From: Candidatus Aenigmatarchaeota archaeon
Lineage (GTDB): Archaea > Aenigmatarchaeota > Aenigmatarchaeia > JACPZZ01
Direction: 5' to 3'
NCBI GenBank assembly: GCA_016180965.1
Contig: JACPAF010000003.1
Span: 1 to 57,683 of the forward strand
Length of the DNA stretch: 57,683 nucleotides
Program-made: the position numbers and the translations under genes
Part shown: positions 32,063-40,906 of the stretch, one piece after another
How positions within the stretch are numbered: the first letter of the stretch is position 1
Layout: the number at the start of each line of letters is the position of its first letter
Notes under the pieces: model-generated
The model's database searches: none
What the model was told of the DNA's origin: nothing
The model's input: the letters and a program-made list of their open reading frames with translations, nothing else

Positions 32063-32239
32063 ATGACAAAAGAAAAATCAAACTTTTTGCGGGTAAAATG
32101 CAGCAAGTGCAATAACGAACAATCCATTTTTTCCCGTCCTTCCACAACTGTCAAATGCCTGGTTTGCGGCGAAGTTTTGGCCGAATCAACGGGCGGGCGC
32201 GCCAAGTTAAATGCGCAAGTGCTTGAGACGCTGAAGTAA
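32063..32239 (+). CDS. rps27e: Ribosomal protein eS27
   Basis: This 58-residue 30S protein has a zinc ribbon, C14-x2-C17 and C32-x2-C35 (KCSKCNNEQ and KCLVCGEVLAE), and the family's C-terminal GGRAKLNAQVLETL. It starts 20 bases after eL42 with GGGGAT as ribosome site. Small size is normal for this protein. Confidence 0.95.
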   Translation: MTKEKSNFLRVKCSKCNNEQSIFSRPSTTVKCLVCGEVLAESTGGRAKLNAQVLETLK

Positions 32240-32275
32240 TAAATCTGCTTTTTTAGAAATTTTCAGGGAGATACA

Positions 32276-33043
32276 ATGAAAAGACGAGATGCGTTTCCGG
32301 GCGTGGGCGAGTTAATCGTAGGCACAATCACAACAGTCAATCCTTATTCTGCGGCTGTGCGTTTGGAAGAGTATGACCGTTTCGGCATGATACACATATC
32401 CGAAGTGTCTTCGCGTTGGGTCCGCGACATAAAGGAATTCGCGAAAGAAAACCAGCGCTGTGTTTGCAAGGTCATCAAAGTCGACGAAGAACAGGGACAT
32501 ATCAACCTTTCGTTGAAACGCGTTTCGAAAGAAGAGTATGACAGGAAGATGTCCGACTTCAAGAGCGAGGAAAAGGCCGAAAAGATCCTCGAAGACATAG
32601 GGAAGACATTCGGCAAGAATCTGGAGCAGTTTTATGACGAAGTAGGATATCCGCTACAGGATAATTTCGGTTCGCTTTTCAAGGCTTTCAAAATTTCACT
32701 GAAGGACAAAAAATTACTTGTGAAAAAGGGGCTGGATGAAAAATATGCCAATGCAATTTCAGAAGCGGCCGCAAACATTTTCCAGGATGAAGATGCGGAA
32801 ATAAAATGCAGACTCACTTTGACTTCGTTGAAGCCGGACGGAATTTTATCGATAAAGAAGGTTTTGATGGACGCTGAAAGGGAAGGGGTTGAGATCAGGT
32901 ATATTTCCGCGCCGATTTACATGATGAAACTGGTCGGCAAGGATCCAAAAAAGACGGAGAAAAAGATTAAATCGATTGCTGACACAATTTCAGCGAATAT
33001 GGAAAAAAGCGGCGGCGAAGCAAGTTACGAATTAGTTTATTAA
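32276..33043 (+). CDS. eif2a: Translation initiation factor aIF2 alpha subunit
   Basis: This 255-residue subunit of the aIF2 complex helps deliver initiator tRNA. It has an N-terminal S1 RNA-binding domain (VGELIVGTITTVNPYSAAVRL, HISEVSSRWVRDI) followed by the helical domain and the C-terminal alpha-beta domain that docks on the gamma subunit. The S51-equivalent region is present. It lies in the conserved eS27-aIF2alpha-Nop10 order. Confidence 0.96.
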   Translation: MKRRDAFPGVGELIVGTITTVNPYSAAVRLEEYDRFGMIHISEVSSRWVRDIKEFAKENQRCVCKVIKVDEEQGHINLSLKRVSKEEYDRKMSDFKSEEKAEKILEDIGKTFGKNLEQFYDEVGYPLQDNFGSLFKAFKISLKDKKLLVKKGLDEKYANAISEAAANIFQDEDAEIKCRLTLTSLKPDGILSIKKVLMDAEREGVEIRYISAPIYMMKLVGKDPKKTEKKIKSIADTISANMEKSGGEASYELVY

Positions 33044-33055
33044 GAGGCTTTTATC

Positions 33056-33202
33056 ATGGACAAAATAAAAAAATGTTCCTGCTCTTTGTATACACTGAAA
33101 GAGACTTGTCCAAATTGCGGGTCTAAAACCAGATCGGCGCATCCGATGAAATTTTCCCCCGAAGACAAGTACGGGAAATACCGCAGGATGGCCGGCGGAT
33201 AA
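33056..33202 (+). CDS. nop10: H/ACA RNP protein Nop10
   Basis: This 48-residue component of the pseudouridylation complex with Cbf5, Gar1 and L7Ae has a zinc ribbon of C7-x-C9 and C18-x2-C21 ([18 protein letters not shown]) followed by the conserved [17 protein letters not shown], which wraps around Cbf5. Cbf5 and L7Ae genes are also in this window. Confidence 0.95.
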   Translation: MDKIKKCSCSLYTLKETCPNCGSKTRSAHPMKFSPEDKYGKYRRMAGG

Positions 33203-33239
33203 GTTATATATTTGGAAATTCAACAAACTTTTGATGGTT

Positions 33240-34031
33240 ATGGAAACGAAGATAACAGTCCTGGACAAACCGAAGCTTAACAATCCCATACTGATTGAAG
33301 GGCTGCCCGGCATAGGCAATGTCGGCCGTGTGGCTGCGGGCTATTTGATAGACCAGACGAAAGCGGTTAAATTTGCCGAACTTTATTCAAGCCATTTTTT
33401 GCCTTTTGTGCTAGTGCATGAAAACTCTGAAATAGCATTGTTAAAAAATGAATTTTATTATATCAAGGGAAAGAAGGGCGGCAGGGACATAATAGTATTG
33501 ATCGGGGACGCGCAATCCTTGGATCAGATTGGCCATTATGAGATAGCTGAAAAAATACTTGAGTTCGTTGAAAGTTTCGGCTGCAAGGAGATTTACACGC
33601 TCGGCGGGCTCGGGACAGGCCAGTTAGAAACACCAAACCCTAAAGTTTTTGGCGCACTGACCTCGCAGAAAATGAAGAAAAAACTGGAAAGTTACGGCGT
33701 CGATTTTAGCGTGGCGTCTAAATTGGGCACCATTGTCGGTGCTTCTGGTCTGTTGTTAGGACTGGGAAAATTGCGTGGAATGGACGGAGTCTGCTTAATG
33801 GGCGAGACAGCGGGATTTCCCATTGTAACAGACCCAAAATCTGCAGAAGCCGTGTTGAAAATCCTTATGAAAATACTGGGCATGAATGTTGATTTGAAAA
33901 CATTGGACCAAAGGGTCAAGGAAATGGAATCGTTCATAAACAAAATTGAAAATTTACAGCGCAAAGCAGTCGAGGAGATGACCAGGGGCGTGCAGAAAGA
34001 AGGCAAAGAAGATTTGAGATATATAGGATAA
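33240..34031 (+). CDS. PAC2-family proteasome assembly chaperone-like protein
   Basis: This protein of about 263 residues has the PAC2 hallmark ILIEGLPGIGNVGRVAAGYLI near the N-terminus, the middle strand LIGDAQSLDQIGHYEIAEKI, and GGLGTGQ. Its C-terminal half has coiled-coil-like helices. Archaeal members assist 20S proteasome assembly. It follows Nop10 as in many archaea. Starts at 33231 (TTG) and 33234 (ATG) are also possible. Confidence 0.85.
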   Translation: METKITVLDKPKLNNPILIEGLPGIGNVGRVAAGYLIDQTKAVKFAELYSSHFLPFVLVHENSEIALLKNEFYYIKGKKGGRDIIVLIGDAQSLDQIGHYEIAEKILEFVESFGCKEIYTLGGLGTGQLETPNPKVFGALTSQKMKKKLESYGVDFSVASKLGTIVGASGLLLGLGKLRGMDGVCLMGETAGFPIVTDPKSAEAVLKILMKILGMNVDLKTLDQRVKEMESFINKIENLQRKAVEEMTRGVQKEGKEDLRYIG

Positions 34032-34067
34032 AAACGGGTTTTAATTTCTAACTATTCAATCTTCGGT

Positions 34068-34421
34068 ATGCTGTTCGAGAAATATGTCGGCTTGGAGGTT
34101 TTAACAGAAGCAAATTTCAATTATTGGGAGCCAAGCACATTTTTTCAAAAAGGACCTTATCATTGCACAGCGTACATGAGCTATCTTGAACGAAGAGGCA
34201 TGAACATCGTTGTTATTGAAACGCGCAGCAATGAAACCGCGAGGGCTAGAAGAGAATTGTTTTTCGGCACATTTCAAGCATCGTCTGCCGAATTGAACGA
34301 ACCGGCTTTTGAAGAAGTTAGAAACATCGCCAGCAGAAAGAACAGGATAGCGGGCAGAAAATTGGAGCAGGCTCTTTTGGGCGTTGTAAATTCTGATTAC
34401 AGCGTTGTTGGTAAAGCTTAA
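34068..34421 (+). CDS. Hypothetical protein
   Basis: This 117-residue protein matches no family I recognise. It is charged, with an arginine-rich middle (SNETARARRELFFG) and no memb­rane segment; two cysteines at most. It lies between PAC2 and RpoK on the same strand with gaps of 36 and 53 bases, so it may be part of this informational operon. Confidence 0.5.
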   Translation: MLFEKYVGLEVLTEANFNYWEPSTFFQKGPYHCTAYMSYLERRGMNIVVIETRSNETARARRELFFGTFQASSAELNEPAFEEVRNIASRKNRIAGRKLEQALLGVVNSDYSVVGKA

Positions 34422-34474
34422 AAGCATAGTTGTTCAGATTAATTGATTGCTGGCTAAGTGTTTTTGGCGATTTT

Positions 34475-34651
34475 ATGGAATACACAAGATTTGAGCGGGT
34501 TAGAATCATTGGGGCAAGAGCTTTGCAGATTTCTTTGGGCGCGCCTGTTTTAGCTAAAGATGTCGAAGGCGAAACGGATCCTGTAAAAATCGCGATAAAG
34601 GAAATGGACCAAAACCTTATACCGATAACAGTTGTAAGGCCGAAGGCTTGA
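34475..34651 (+). CDS. rpoK: RNA polymerase subunit K (Rpb6-like)
   Basis: This 58-residue small subunit stabilises the polymerase assembly. The conserved core [22 protein letters not shown] is intact, followed by the helix [17 protein letters not shown]. The ATG at 34475 matches the family start; longer in-frame starts would add non-conserved sequence. It is followed by enolase, an order seen in other archaea. Confidence 0.95.
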   Translation: MEYTRFERVRIIGARALQISLGAPVLAKDVEGETDPVKIAIKEMDQNLIPITVVRPKA

Positions 34652-34711
34652 TTCTGAGTTTTAATCGGAAATAACAAACTTTTATACACGAACAAAACCA
34701 AAAACAAATTG

Positions 34712-35884
34712 ATGATCAAAGACCTTCGTTTTTTGAAAGTGCCTAATTCAAAAGGCACGGAATCAATTGCTATTCGCGCGATGACGGACAAGTATTACAT
34801 GGCCTCGATCCCATCCGGTACTTCGAAAAGCGAATCTGAAGCCGTCGACATTCAGATGGACGCTGCTGAAAACAAATTTTTTTCCATCAAAGACAAAATT
34901 ATAGGAATGGATGAAAACGATATTGAGAAAATTGACGACCTGTTGAAACAAATTGACGGCACAAATAATTTCCGCAAGATCGGCGGCAACCTAGCTCTCG
35001 GTATTTCCATGGCAGTTTTCAAAGCCGCATCGAAGGGCAATATTTGGAAATTGATAAACCAGTTTGCGACAACGTTCCCGTATCCGCTTGGTAATGTGAT
35101 TGGCGGGGGCGCGCACGGCGGTAATACTTCGATACAAGAATTTTTAGTTGTGCCAAGAAAAGCGAGAACAATTGAAGAAGCGATACAAACAAACAGGGAA
35201 ATCCGTGAGACAGTTAAACAACAAATGGATGCGCGCGGTTGGTTGATAGGAGAGAATGCGGAGAAAGCGTTAACAACCAGTTTAGACGACATTAAAACGC
35301 TGGAAATATTATCGTCGGTTGCTAAAAATTACGGCGCTGTTGTCGGAATAGACATGGCAGCGTCGCAATTTTATTTTGACGGCAGATATTCCTATAATTC
35401 ACTGGGAAAAAGTTTGAACCCGGCGCAGCAGCTGGACTTCGCGGAAAATCTTGCGAAGACTTACAATTTATTGTACGTCGAGGATCCGTTTTTTGAAAAG
35501 GATTTTGACCATTTTGCCCAGCTCACGTCTAAAGTTAAGAATTGTATGATTACCGGCGACGACCTTTATTCCACGAATAAAGCTTTGATAGCGAAAGGCA
35601 TAGAAAAAAAATCGACGAACGGCGCTATAATCAAACCTAACCAATGTGGGACCGTGACAGGCTCGATTGGTGCGGCGATGCTTGCAAAGAAAGCTGGATT
35701 TTATTTAATAGCTTCGCATCGTTCCGTCGAAACAACAGACAACTGGATTTCAGATTTCGCGGTGGGGATAGGTGCGCATCTTATTAAAACGGGCATAATT
35801 GGAAAAGAACGAGAGGCGAAATTAAACCGCTTAATTGAGATATGGAACATGATGGAAAAACCGAGAATGGCCAAGCTGGTTTAA
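34712..35884 (+). CDS. eno: Enolase
   Basis: It converts 2-phosphoglycerate to phosphoenolpyruvate. The 390-residue form is somewhat short. Magnesium ligands sit in GIDMAAS, YVEDPF and TGDDL; the catalytic lysines are in IKPNQCGT and nearby; ASHRS lines the substrate site. The usual SHRSGET is SHRSVET, and the N-terminal ARxxxDSRGxPT motif is replaced by KVPNSKGTESIAI, so the enzyme is divergent. Together with PGK and pyruvate kinase it completes much of lower glycolysis within the window. Confidence 0.9.
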   Translation: MIKDLRFLKVPNSKGTESIAIRAMTDKYYMASIPSGTSKSESEAVDIQMDAAENKFFSIKDKIIGMDENDIEKIDDLLKQIDGTNNFRKIGGNLALGISMAVFKAASKGNIWKLINQFATTFPYPLGNVIGGGAHGGNTSIQEFLVVPRKARTIEEAIQTNREIRETVKQQMDARGWLIGENAEKALTTSLDDIKTLEILSSVAKNYGAVVGIDMAASQFYFDGRYSYNSLGKSLNPAQQLDFAENLAKTYNLLYVEDPFFEKDFDHFAQLTSKVKNCMITGDDLYSTNKALIAKGIEKKSTNGAIIKPNQCGTVTGSIGAAMLAKKAGFYLIASHRSVETTDNWISDFAVGIGAHLIKTGIIGKEREAKLNRLIEIWNMMEKPRMAKLV

Positions 35885-35899
35885 ATTGTTCCCGGCATT

Positions 35900-36097
35900 T
35901 CATTTGCTATATTCGGCAACGGCTAGGATTACAATCAGTATCACGGTGAGTGATGCGTAGATGAAAACGGACTTTTTTGCAAGAGCTATACGTTTGGGCA
36001 GGTTTATTTTTTCATGCCTTGCACTGGTATGCAGGCCCAATGCGTCTTTAATATCGAATTTTTTCCCGCAATAGGCACATTCGAATTTCTTTTCCAT
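35900..36097 (-). CDS. C2H2 zinc finger with one membrane anchor
   Basis: This 65-residue protein has one classical finger, C7-x2-C10 and H23-x4-H28, in an N-terminal soluble part and one hydrophobic helix (FIYASLTVILIVILAVA) close to the C-terminus. It is likely a tail-anchored membrane protein with the finger in the cytoplasm. The function is unknown. It follows the two Cys-rich exported protein genes on the same strand, 12 bases away. Confidence 0.6.
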   Translation of the reverse strand: MEKKFECAYCGKKFDIKDALGLHTSARHEKINLPKRIALAKKSVFIYASLTVILIVILAVAEYSK

Positions 36098-36109
36098 TTT
36101 AATCCGACT

Positions 36110-37009
36110 TTAAACGCTGCAGCTTCCGCCGCCTGCTGCGCTTGGCAATAAATTCTTTTCTTGCAGCGGCTTGTAAACGTTTGCGGCCCAACCGCTGTAA
36201 CTGGAATATTTCACGCCTGCGATTTCTTTTGCGTTGCTCCAATAATCCACGCCTTGCGATTTTAACAAAACGGCTGTTGACAAATAGTTTTGCGGGAACC
36301 ATAATGTGTTTACCTGCAAAGCCAATTGGTACAATTCGGTTTCATTCATACCCTGCGATGCGCCCAGTTCTAACAAGGCCAACAAAGCCGCGCCGTGGTT
36401 GCAGTCCGGGAATGCGGTCGGGTTGTCGCAACATGGCCTGTATGTGTTTTTCGCCACTTCTTCGAAAATTGCCTGTTGCTCCTCATTAAGCTTAACGATC
36501 TCAAGTTTGTTGAAATATGCCATTGAATCGTTTTTAGACAAAGTCCAGCCTCCGGTCGAGGCTAAATTACCGACGCTGTCATATTTTGACATTTCATCGA
36601 GAATCGGGTTTTTATTGGATATGCCCAGCGCCCACATTATGTTTAGCAGAAAGTTTACGTTTGACGGTTTGATAACGAGTTGTTCATTGGAAGGTTCAAT
36701 TAAAAGTTGTAATTCCTCGTCGGCAAGGCCGCCTCTGGCAGAATAAATTTGCTTGAACTTTTCCAGGTCTATAGCTCCGTTTTCGACAAGTTTCGGGATT
36801 GTGCCTCCCAATACGATTTTTGTATTAAAACCTGACTCTGAAAAAAGTTCGGCTTTCAGTTCGGAATAATCCACAGTATTTTGGGTAGCGTTCGTATCGG
36901 CCTTCATGTTTTTAGAAATTGCGGGGGCAAACAACGCCAAAACCATTACCAGAGAAATAATCCCCAAAGATGCAACAGGCCCTACAAATCCCTTAAATTT
37001 CAATTTCAA
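36110..37009 (-). CDS. Exported Cys-motif protein, second of a pair
   Basis: This protein of about 300 residues has an N-terminal signal/anchor (FVGPVASLGIISLVMVLALFAPA). A repeat domain near 170-225 holds EEQQAIFEEVAKNTYR then P-C193-C194-x8-C203-N-H205. The same pattern is found in the upstream gene product (SEQQEIYDEAMKM... GGPCCCKC), so the two share a domain. A C-terminal GGGSC adds one more cysteine. The TTG start overlaps the upstream stop codon (TTGA). The metal or haem partner is unknown; the family resembles PCYCGC-type exported proteins only loosely. Confidence 0.6.
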   Translation of the reverse strand: MKLKFKGFVGPVASLGIISLVMVLALFAPAISKNMKADTNATQNTVDYSELKAELFSESGFNTKIVLGGTIPKLVENGAIDLEKFKQIYSARGGLADEELQLLIEPSNEQLVIKPSNVNFLLNIMWALGISNKNPILDEMSKYDSVGNLASTGGWTLSKNDSMAYFNKLEIVKLNEEQQAIFEEVAKNTYRPCCDNPTAFPDCNHGAALLALLELGASQGMNETELYQLALQVNTLWFPQNYLSTAVLLKSQGVDYWSNAKEIAGVKYSSYSGWAANVYKPLQEKNLLPSAAGGGSCSV

Positions 37010-37593
37010 AAGCCTCCCTCTATGTCCATATTTTGATGAGTGTGACCTTCGCCACCGCAACCATCTTCCAGATCCCATATTTCTGCGATTTGCGCAGCGC
37101 TGAAATTGTATTCCGTTATCAGATGTTTGGCAAGGCCTTCAAACGCATCCCATCTCCAGCATTTGCAGCAGCATGGCCCGCCCTCGTGCGACATTTTCAT
37201 TGCCTCATCATATATTTCCTGCTGTTCCGAAGTCAATATAATGTTTTTCTGGTATTCCAAAAGTTCTTTTGCCAGTGACACAGGGATGTCGTAGGGGTCG
37301 GAAGGAATTTTTTCTATATGCGAATATTTTTTCAACCCTTCAACCTGTTCCACATACCTGTGAAAATCCATCGCCGAACAGCACGAGCCTTGGATACGTT
37401 CATTGTTATTTTTATAATCTATAAAACCGGGGGCTGCACAAAGGTTAGTGTTTGCGGCGCTTAAGACGGCAAATTTGGATTCCATGTCATTTGGAGTTTT
37501 ACCTGCGTTAATAACAGCCAAGAACAGCGCACCTGACACAATAATAGCAAGAAGGGCAGGAAAAAGGCGGTTGTGTTTTGGGCGATTTTTCAT
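37006..37593 (-). CDS. Exported Cys-rich protein, first of a pair
   Basis: This 195-residue protein has a signal or anchor helix (LFPALLAIIVSGALFLAVINA, about 10-30) and then an extracytoplasmic chain with cysteines at 52, 71-72, 141-143, 145 and 179 and histidines at 184 and 186. The PCCCKCWRWDAFEGLAKHL region resembles the metal-binding motif class of PCYCGC-domain proteins. Residues 120-180 are related to a domain of the overlapping downstream gene. A metal-binding or electron-transfer surface role is inferred. Confidence 0.6.
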   Translation of the reverse strand: MKNRPKHNRLFPALLAIIVSGALFLAVINAGKTPNDMESKFAVLSAANTNLCAAPGFIDYKNNNERIQGSCCSAMDFHRYVEQVEGLKKYSHIEKIPSDPYDIPVSLAKELLEYQKNIILTSEQQEIYDEAMKMSHEGGPCCCKCWRWDAFEGLAKHLITEYNFSAAQIAEIWDLEDGCGGEGHTHQNMDIEGGF

Positions 37594-37654
37594 AACATTT
37601 ATTTGATATCACCATTTAAAAACCTATTTAAATGCCACCAGCTTATCTCTATGG

Positions 37655-38323
37655 ATGCAAGAGGATCTATTGATACCGCGCGCCGATTACCTGTCCGCAG
37701 GCGTACACATAGGAATGCGACAGCGCACAGAGGACATGAAAGAGTTCATATTCAAAATTCGTTCAGACGGCATGGCTGTTTTAGACATCAAAAAACTGGA
37801 CGAAAGAATACGCGTTGCGGCCAAATTCCTTTCTACCAGAAATAGCATACTTGTGGTTTCAAGGCGCGGCGTCGGGGCGAAAGCTGCTGAAAAATTCGCC
37901 GAACTTGCGGGCGGGCGCGCGATAACCGGACGTTTTTATCCTGGCACACTCACGAACCCTGCTTATGAGAGGTTTTTCCAGCCGGATATAGTCGTTGTAA
38001 TGGATCCGTTGGTTGATGCGCAAGCGGTTACAGAAGCAGTTGATGAAAGGATACCTGTCATAGCTTTATGCGACACTTTCAATGAAACCAAGAATCTTGA
38101 TTTGGTCTTACCTACAAACAACAAGGGCAAAAGATCGATAGCGCTTATATTCTGGCTATTGACGCGTGAGACCATGAAGCTAAAAGGCCTGATAAAATCG
38201 GACGAGGAATACACTGCCAAAATAGAGGATTTCGAAGGGATTGAAACCTACGAAGACCGCGCACAGGAAGAGAAGAAAAACGAAAGAAAGGAAAAGCCTA
38301 AAAGGAAGCAGACGCGCAGATAA
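37655..38323 (+). CDS. rps2: Ribosomal protein uS2
   Basis: This 222-residue 30S protein has the archaeal core: YLSAGVHIGMRQRTEDM, FIFKIRSDGMAVLDIKK, RFYPGTLTNP, and VVVMDPLVDAQAVTEA with ALCDTFNETKNLDLVLPTNNKG. The C-terminus is a lysine/arginine-rich tail of about 35 residues. It is divergent from the Cys-rich gene pair and followed by GluRS. Confidence 0.96.
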   Translation: MQEDLLIPRADYLSAGVHIGMRQRTEDMKEFIFKIRSDGMAVLDIKKLDERIRVAAKFLSTRNSILVVSRRGVGAKAAEKFAELAGGRAITGRFYPGTLTNPAYERFFQPDIVVVMDPLVDAQAVTEAVDERIPVIALCDTFNETKNLDLVLPTNNKGKRSIALIFWLLTRETMKLKGLIKSDEEYTAKIEDFEGIETYEDRAQEEKKNERKEKPKRKQTRR

Positions 38324-38370
38324 ACGATAGTATTTTATTCTGAAGTTTCATTTCTTGGTTAGTGGAAGTT

Positions 38371-40089
38371 ATGGACAAAGACCTTTTGAGGGAATTGGCG
38401 AGGAAATATGCTTTACAAAATGCAGTTTTTTTTAACGGTAAAGCAAACGCAGGCGCAGTGCTAGGAAAAATAATAGCCGACAACCCGGATTCAAAAAACA
38501 TGGTTAGAGAGGTTCAATTAATTGCGCGGGAAGAGACTGAAAAAATAAACAATCTCACTCCCAGTGAACAGCGTGAAATGCTAACTTCTATCGATCCGTC
38601 GCTTCTTGAGAAGAAGGAAAAGGAACAGCGCAAAGGATTGCCGGAATTGGTTAATGCTATCAATGGCAAAGTCGTGACACGCTTCCCGCCAGAGCCGAAT
38701 GGTTATCCCCATTTGGGCCATGCAAAAGCAGCGATAATAGACGAAGGCTATGCAAGGATGTATGACGGAAAATTCGTTTTGCGTTTCGACGACACCAATC
38801 CTACGAAAGAAAAGAAGGAGTATTATGAGGCGATTTTAAACGGGTTAAAGTGGCTCGGAATACGGCCGGATAAAATAAAAAACACGTCCGACGACATGGA
38901 GAAAATTTACAAATATGCGGAAAAATTGATTGACGACGGCAACGCTTACGTATGTTTTTGTAAAATTGAGGAAATGAGAAGGAACCGCGCTGCAGGGGTT
39001 GAATGTAAATGCAGAGAGGCTGATGCAATGACAAACAAAGAGAACTGGAAGCTAATGTTTTCTAAATTGATGCCGAGTGAAGCCATTCTTAGGTTAAAGA
39101 CGAACATGCAGAACGTCAACACGGCCGTGCGCGATCCAACGCTGTTCAGGATCATAGCGGGCGAACACCCGATCCAGGGGAAAAAATACCGCGTTTGGCC
39201 TACGTACGATTTTTCCGTTTCCATAGAAGACCATATTGACGGCGTGACGCACTCGATGCGTACGAAAGAATATGAGTTGCGTGACGAGTTGTACTTCCTT
39301 TTGATAAAATTATTGAACCTGAACAAAACGGAATTGATAGAATTTTCGCGATTGGACATGGAAAATGCACCGCTTTCCAAACGTAAAATAAATCCGTTAA
39401 TAGAGCAGAAACTAGTTGGCGGTTGGGATGACCCGCGATTACCTACTTTAGCAGGATTGCGAAGACGTGGTATACTTCCGGAGGCGATCCGCGAATTCAT
39501 AATGGGTCTGGGTGTTGCCAAATCCGAAGCTGTCGTTAAGATGGAGGCTTTGGAAAGCATAAACAAGAAAATCCTTGACCCGATTGCGAACAGGTATTAT
39601 TTCGTCGTAGATCCTATTCGCGTTGAAGTGAAAGGCGCGCCCGATAAAATTATTACTGACGCCAAAATACATCCGGATAAGGATGAAGTAAAGAGTTATG
39701 AATTAAATGGAAAAGATTTGTACGTTTACATAGCGGGCGACGATGCGAAAGATTTGCGCAAAGATGACAATGTACGGTTAATGCATTTGTTCAATATCAA
39801 AATAACGAAAATAGGCGAAAAATATATGGAAGCGGATTACGCGGGCAATGACAAGGCCGCTAAAAAATTGCATTGGACGCCTGCGAATTCGGTGAGGGCG
39901 AAAATACACATTTTTGGGCCAGTTTTCCTTAACGAAGAGTTTAACAAAAACAGCTTAACAGTTAAAGAAGGTTTGTTGGAGCCTTACGGCAATAACATCA
40001 AAGAGGGCGAACGCATCCAATTTGAAAGAGTCGGATATGCCATTTTAGAGGATAAAAAAATTATGAAGTTTAATTTGATTCATGGGTGA
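38371..40089 (+). CDS. gltX: Glutamyl-tRNA synthetase, archaeal type
   Basis: This 572-residue synthetase of the GlnRS-like archaeal class charges tRNA-Glu and probably tRNA-Gln for later amidation. The HIGH motif is in FPPEPNGYPHLGHAKAA, then VLRFDDTNP, YDFSVSIEDHIDGVTHSMR and KMSKS-equivalent PLSKRKI. The C-terminal anticodon-binding beta-barrels are complete. The ATG at 38371 is chosen over an in-frame GTG nine bases earlier. Confidence 0.95.
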   Translation: MDKDLLRELARKYALQNAVFFNGKANAGAVLGKIIADNPDSKNMVREVQLIAREETEKINNLTPSEQREMLTSIDPSLLEKKEKEQRKGLPELVNAINGKVVTRFPPEPNGYPHLGHAKAAIIDEGYARMYDGKFVLRFDDTNPTKEKKEYYEAILNGLKWLGIRPDKIKNTSDDMEKIYKYAEKLIDDGNAYVCFCKIEEMRRNRAAGVECKCREADAMTNKENWKLMFSKLMPSEAILRLKTNMQNVNTAVRDPTLFRIIAGEHPIQGKKYRVWPTYDFSVSIEDHIDGVTHSMRTKEYELRDELYFLLIKLLNLNKTELIEFSRLDMENAPLSKRKINPLIEQKLVGGWDDPRLPTLAGLRRRGILPEAIREFIMGLGVAKSEAVVKMEALESINKKILDPIANRYYFVVDPIRVEVKGAPDKIITDAKIHPDKDEVKSYELNGKDLYVYIAGDDAKDLRKDDNVRLMHLFNIKITKIGEKYMEADYAGNDKAAKKLHWTPANSVRAKIHIFGPVFLNEEFNKNSLTVKEGLLEPYGNNIKEGERIQFERVGYAILEDKKIMKFNLIHG

Positions 40090-40137
40090 CAGGTATCTTT
40101 TTATACCTATCTTGTCGAATTAAAGACTGGTTGAATA

Positions 40138-40166
40138 CTAACATACACTCGGTGTATGTCCAGTTA
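40138..40166. repeat. Short family 1 palindrome
   Basis: ACATACAC/GTGTATGT (40141-40148 with 40152-40159) around TCG, with flanks CTA at the left and CCAGTTA at the right, matches the family 1 outline but with a shorter stem. No tRNA lies nearby. Confidence 0.65.
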
Positions 40167-40189
40167 TCACGACTAATGAGAAAATGTGG

Positions 40190-40230
40190 GTTGTAAACTG
40201 ACTCATACAAAGTATGAGTCTAGCTACAAC
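40190..40230. repeat. Free-standing family 1 palindrome upstream of rpl7ae
   Basis: The clearest intact copy: GTTGTA and TACAAC at the ends, AACTG and CTAGC inside them, and a stem ACTCATAC/GTATGAGT with a 3-base loop. On the opposite strand GUUGU/ACAAC, AGCU/AGUU and the main stem stack with single-base bulges on alternate sides, recalling a bulge-helix-bulge. It lies in the presumed 5' leader of rpl7ae, just before its ribosome site. Confidence 0.88.
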
Positions 40231-40249
40231 TTGAATGGAGGTTGTTGAA

Positions 40250-40615
40250 ATGGCGATTGAAAAGAAGTTTGAAGTTTCGAAGGATCTTGTAAACAAAGTC
40301 TATGAAGCGATTGAAATAGCGAAGAATTCTGGTAAAATACGCAAAGGCACTAACGAAGCGACCAAGTCCATCGAACGCGGCGAAGCTAAGCTTGTCGCGA
40401 TTGCCGAGGACGTGGATCCTGCGGAAATAGTCATGCACATTCCCGTAATTTGCGGGGAGAAGAAAATTCCTTTTGTGTATGTCCCGAACAAGGTTGAATT
40501 GGGCAAGGCATCAGGCGTTGATGTCGGAACCGCAGCTGTAGCGATTGCAGAAGAAGGCGATGCTGCTGCCGTTGTGAAGGATATTATTAGCAAGCTTTCC
40601 AGCATCAAGAAGTAA
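40250..40615 (+). CDS. rpl7ae: Ribosomal protein eL8 (L7Ae)
   Basis: This 121-residue kink-turn-binding protein belongs to the 50S subunit, box C/D and H/ACA RNPs and archaeal RNase P. The core KIRKGTNEATKSIERGEAKLV (29-49) contains the RNA-contact residues, followed by VAIAEDVDPAEIVMHIPVICGEKKIPFVYV. The ATG at 40250 has GGAGGT nine bases upstream; an ATG at 40235 is less well placed. A family 1 palindrome is in the leader and a family 3 hairpin follows the stop. Confidence 0.95.
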   Translation: MAIEKKFEVSKDLVNKVYEAIEIAKNSGKIRKGTNEATKSIERGEAKLVAIAEDVDPAEIVMHIPVICGEKKIPFVYVPNKVELGKASGVDVGTAAVAIAEEGDAAAVVKDIISKLSSIKK

Positions 40616-40629
40616 GCCTTTCTTCCAAA

Positions 40630-40657
40630 CAAACTTTAAAAAAGTTTGATCAAAAAG
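40630..40657 (+). repeat. Family 3 hairpin after rpl7ae
   Basis: CAAACTTT/AAAGTTTG (40630-40637 with 40641-40648) is followed by ATCAAAAAG. It lies 14 bases after the rpl7ae stop codon and before eS28. The pattern matches the copies at 41698, 42851 and 47916. Confidence 0.7.
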
Positions 40658-40692
40658 GGAAAGAAATTAAATTGAAAATACGGTGATATCGA

Positions 40693-40905
40693 ATGGCAAA
40701 TGAACCAACAGCTGCAGAGGTTGTTCAGTTACTCGGGCGTACAGGTGTGCGCGGAGTCACCCAAATCCGCTGCAAATTAATTGAAGGCAAAGACACAGGA
40801 AAGATACTTGTACGCAATGTTACGGGACCAGTGAGACTAGGCGACATAATCATGCTGAGAGAGACGGAAATGGAATTTGCCGGTGAAATGAGGGGAAGAA
40901 GGTAA
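40693..40905 (+). CDS. rps28e: Ribosomal protein eS28
   Basis: This 70-residue 30S protein contains an OB-fold: [21 protein letters not shown], then [22 protein letters not shown], ending in AGEMRGRR. Length and sequence are standard. It is part of the archaeal order eL8-eS28-eL24; the next gene begins two bases after its stop. Confidence 0.97.
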   Translation: MANEPTAAEVVQLLGRTGVRGVTQIRCKLIEGKDTGKILVRNVTGPVRLGDIIMLRETEMEFAGEMRGRR

Positions 40906-40906
40906 A

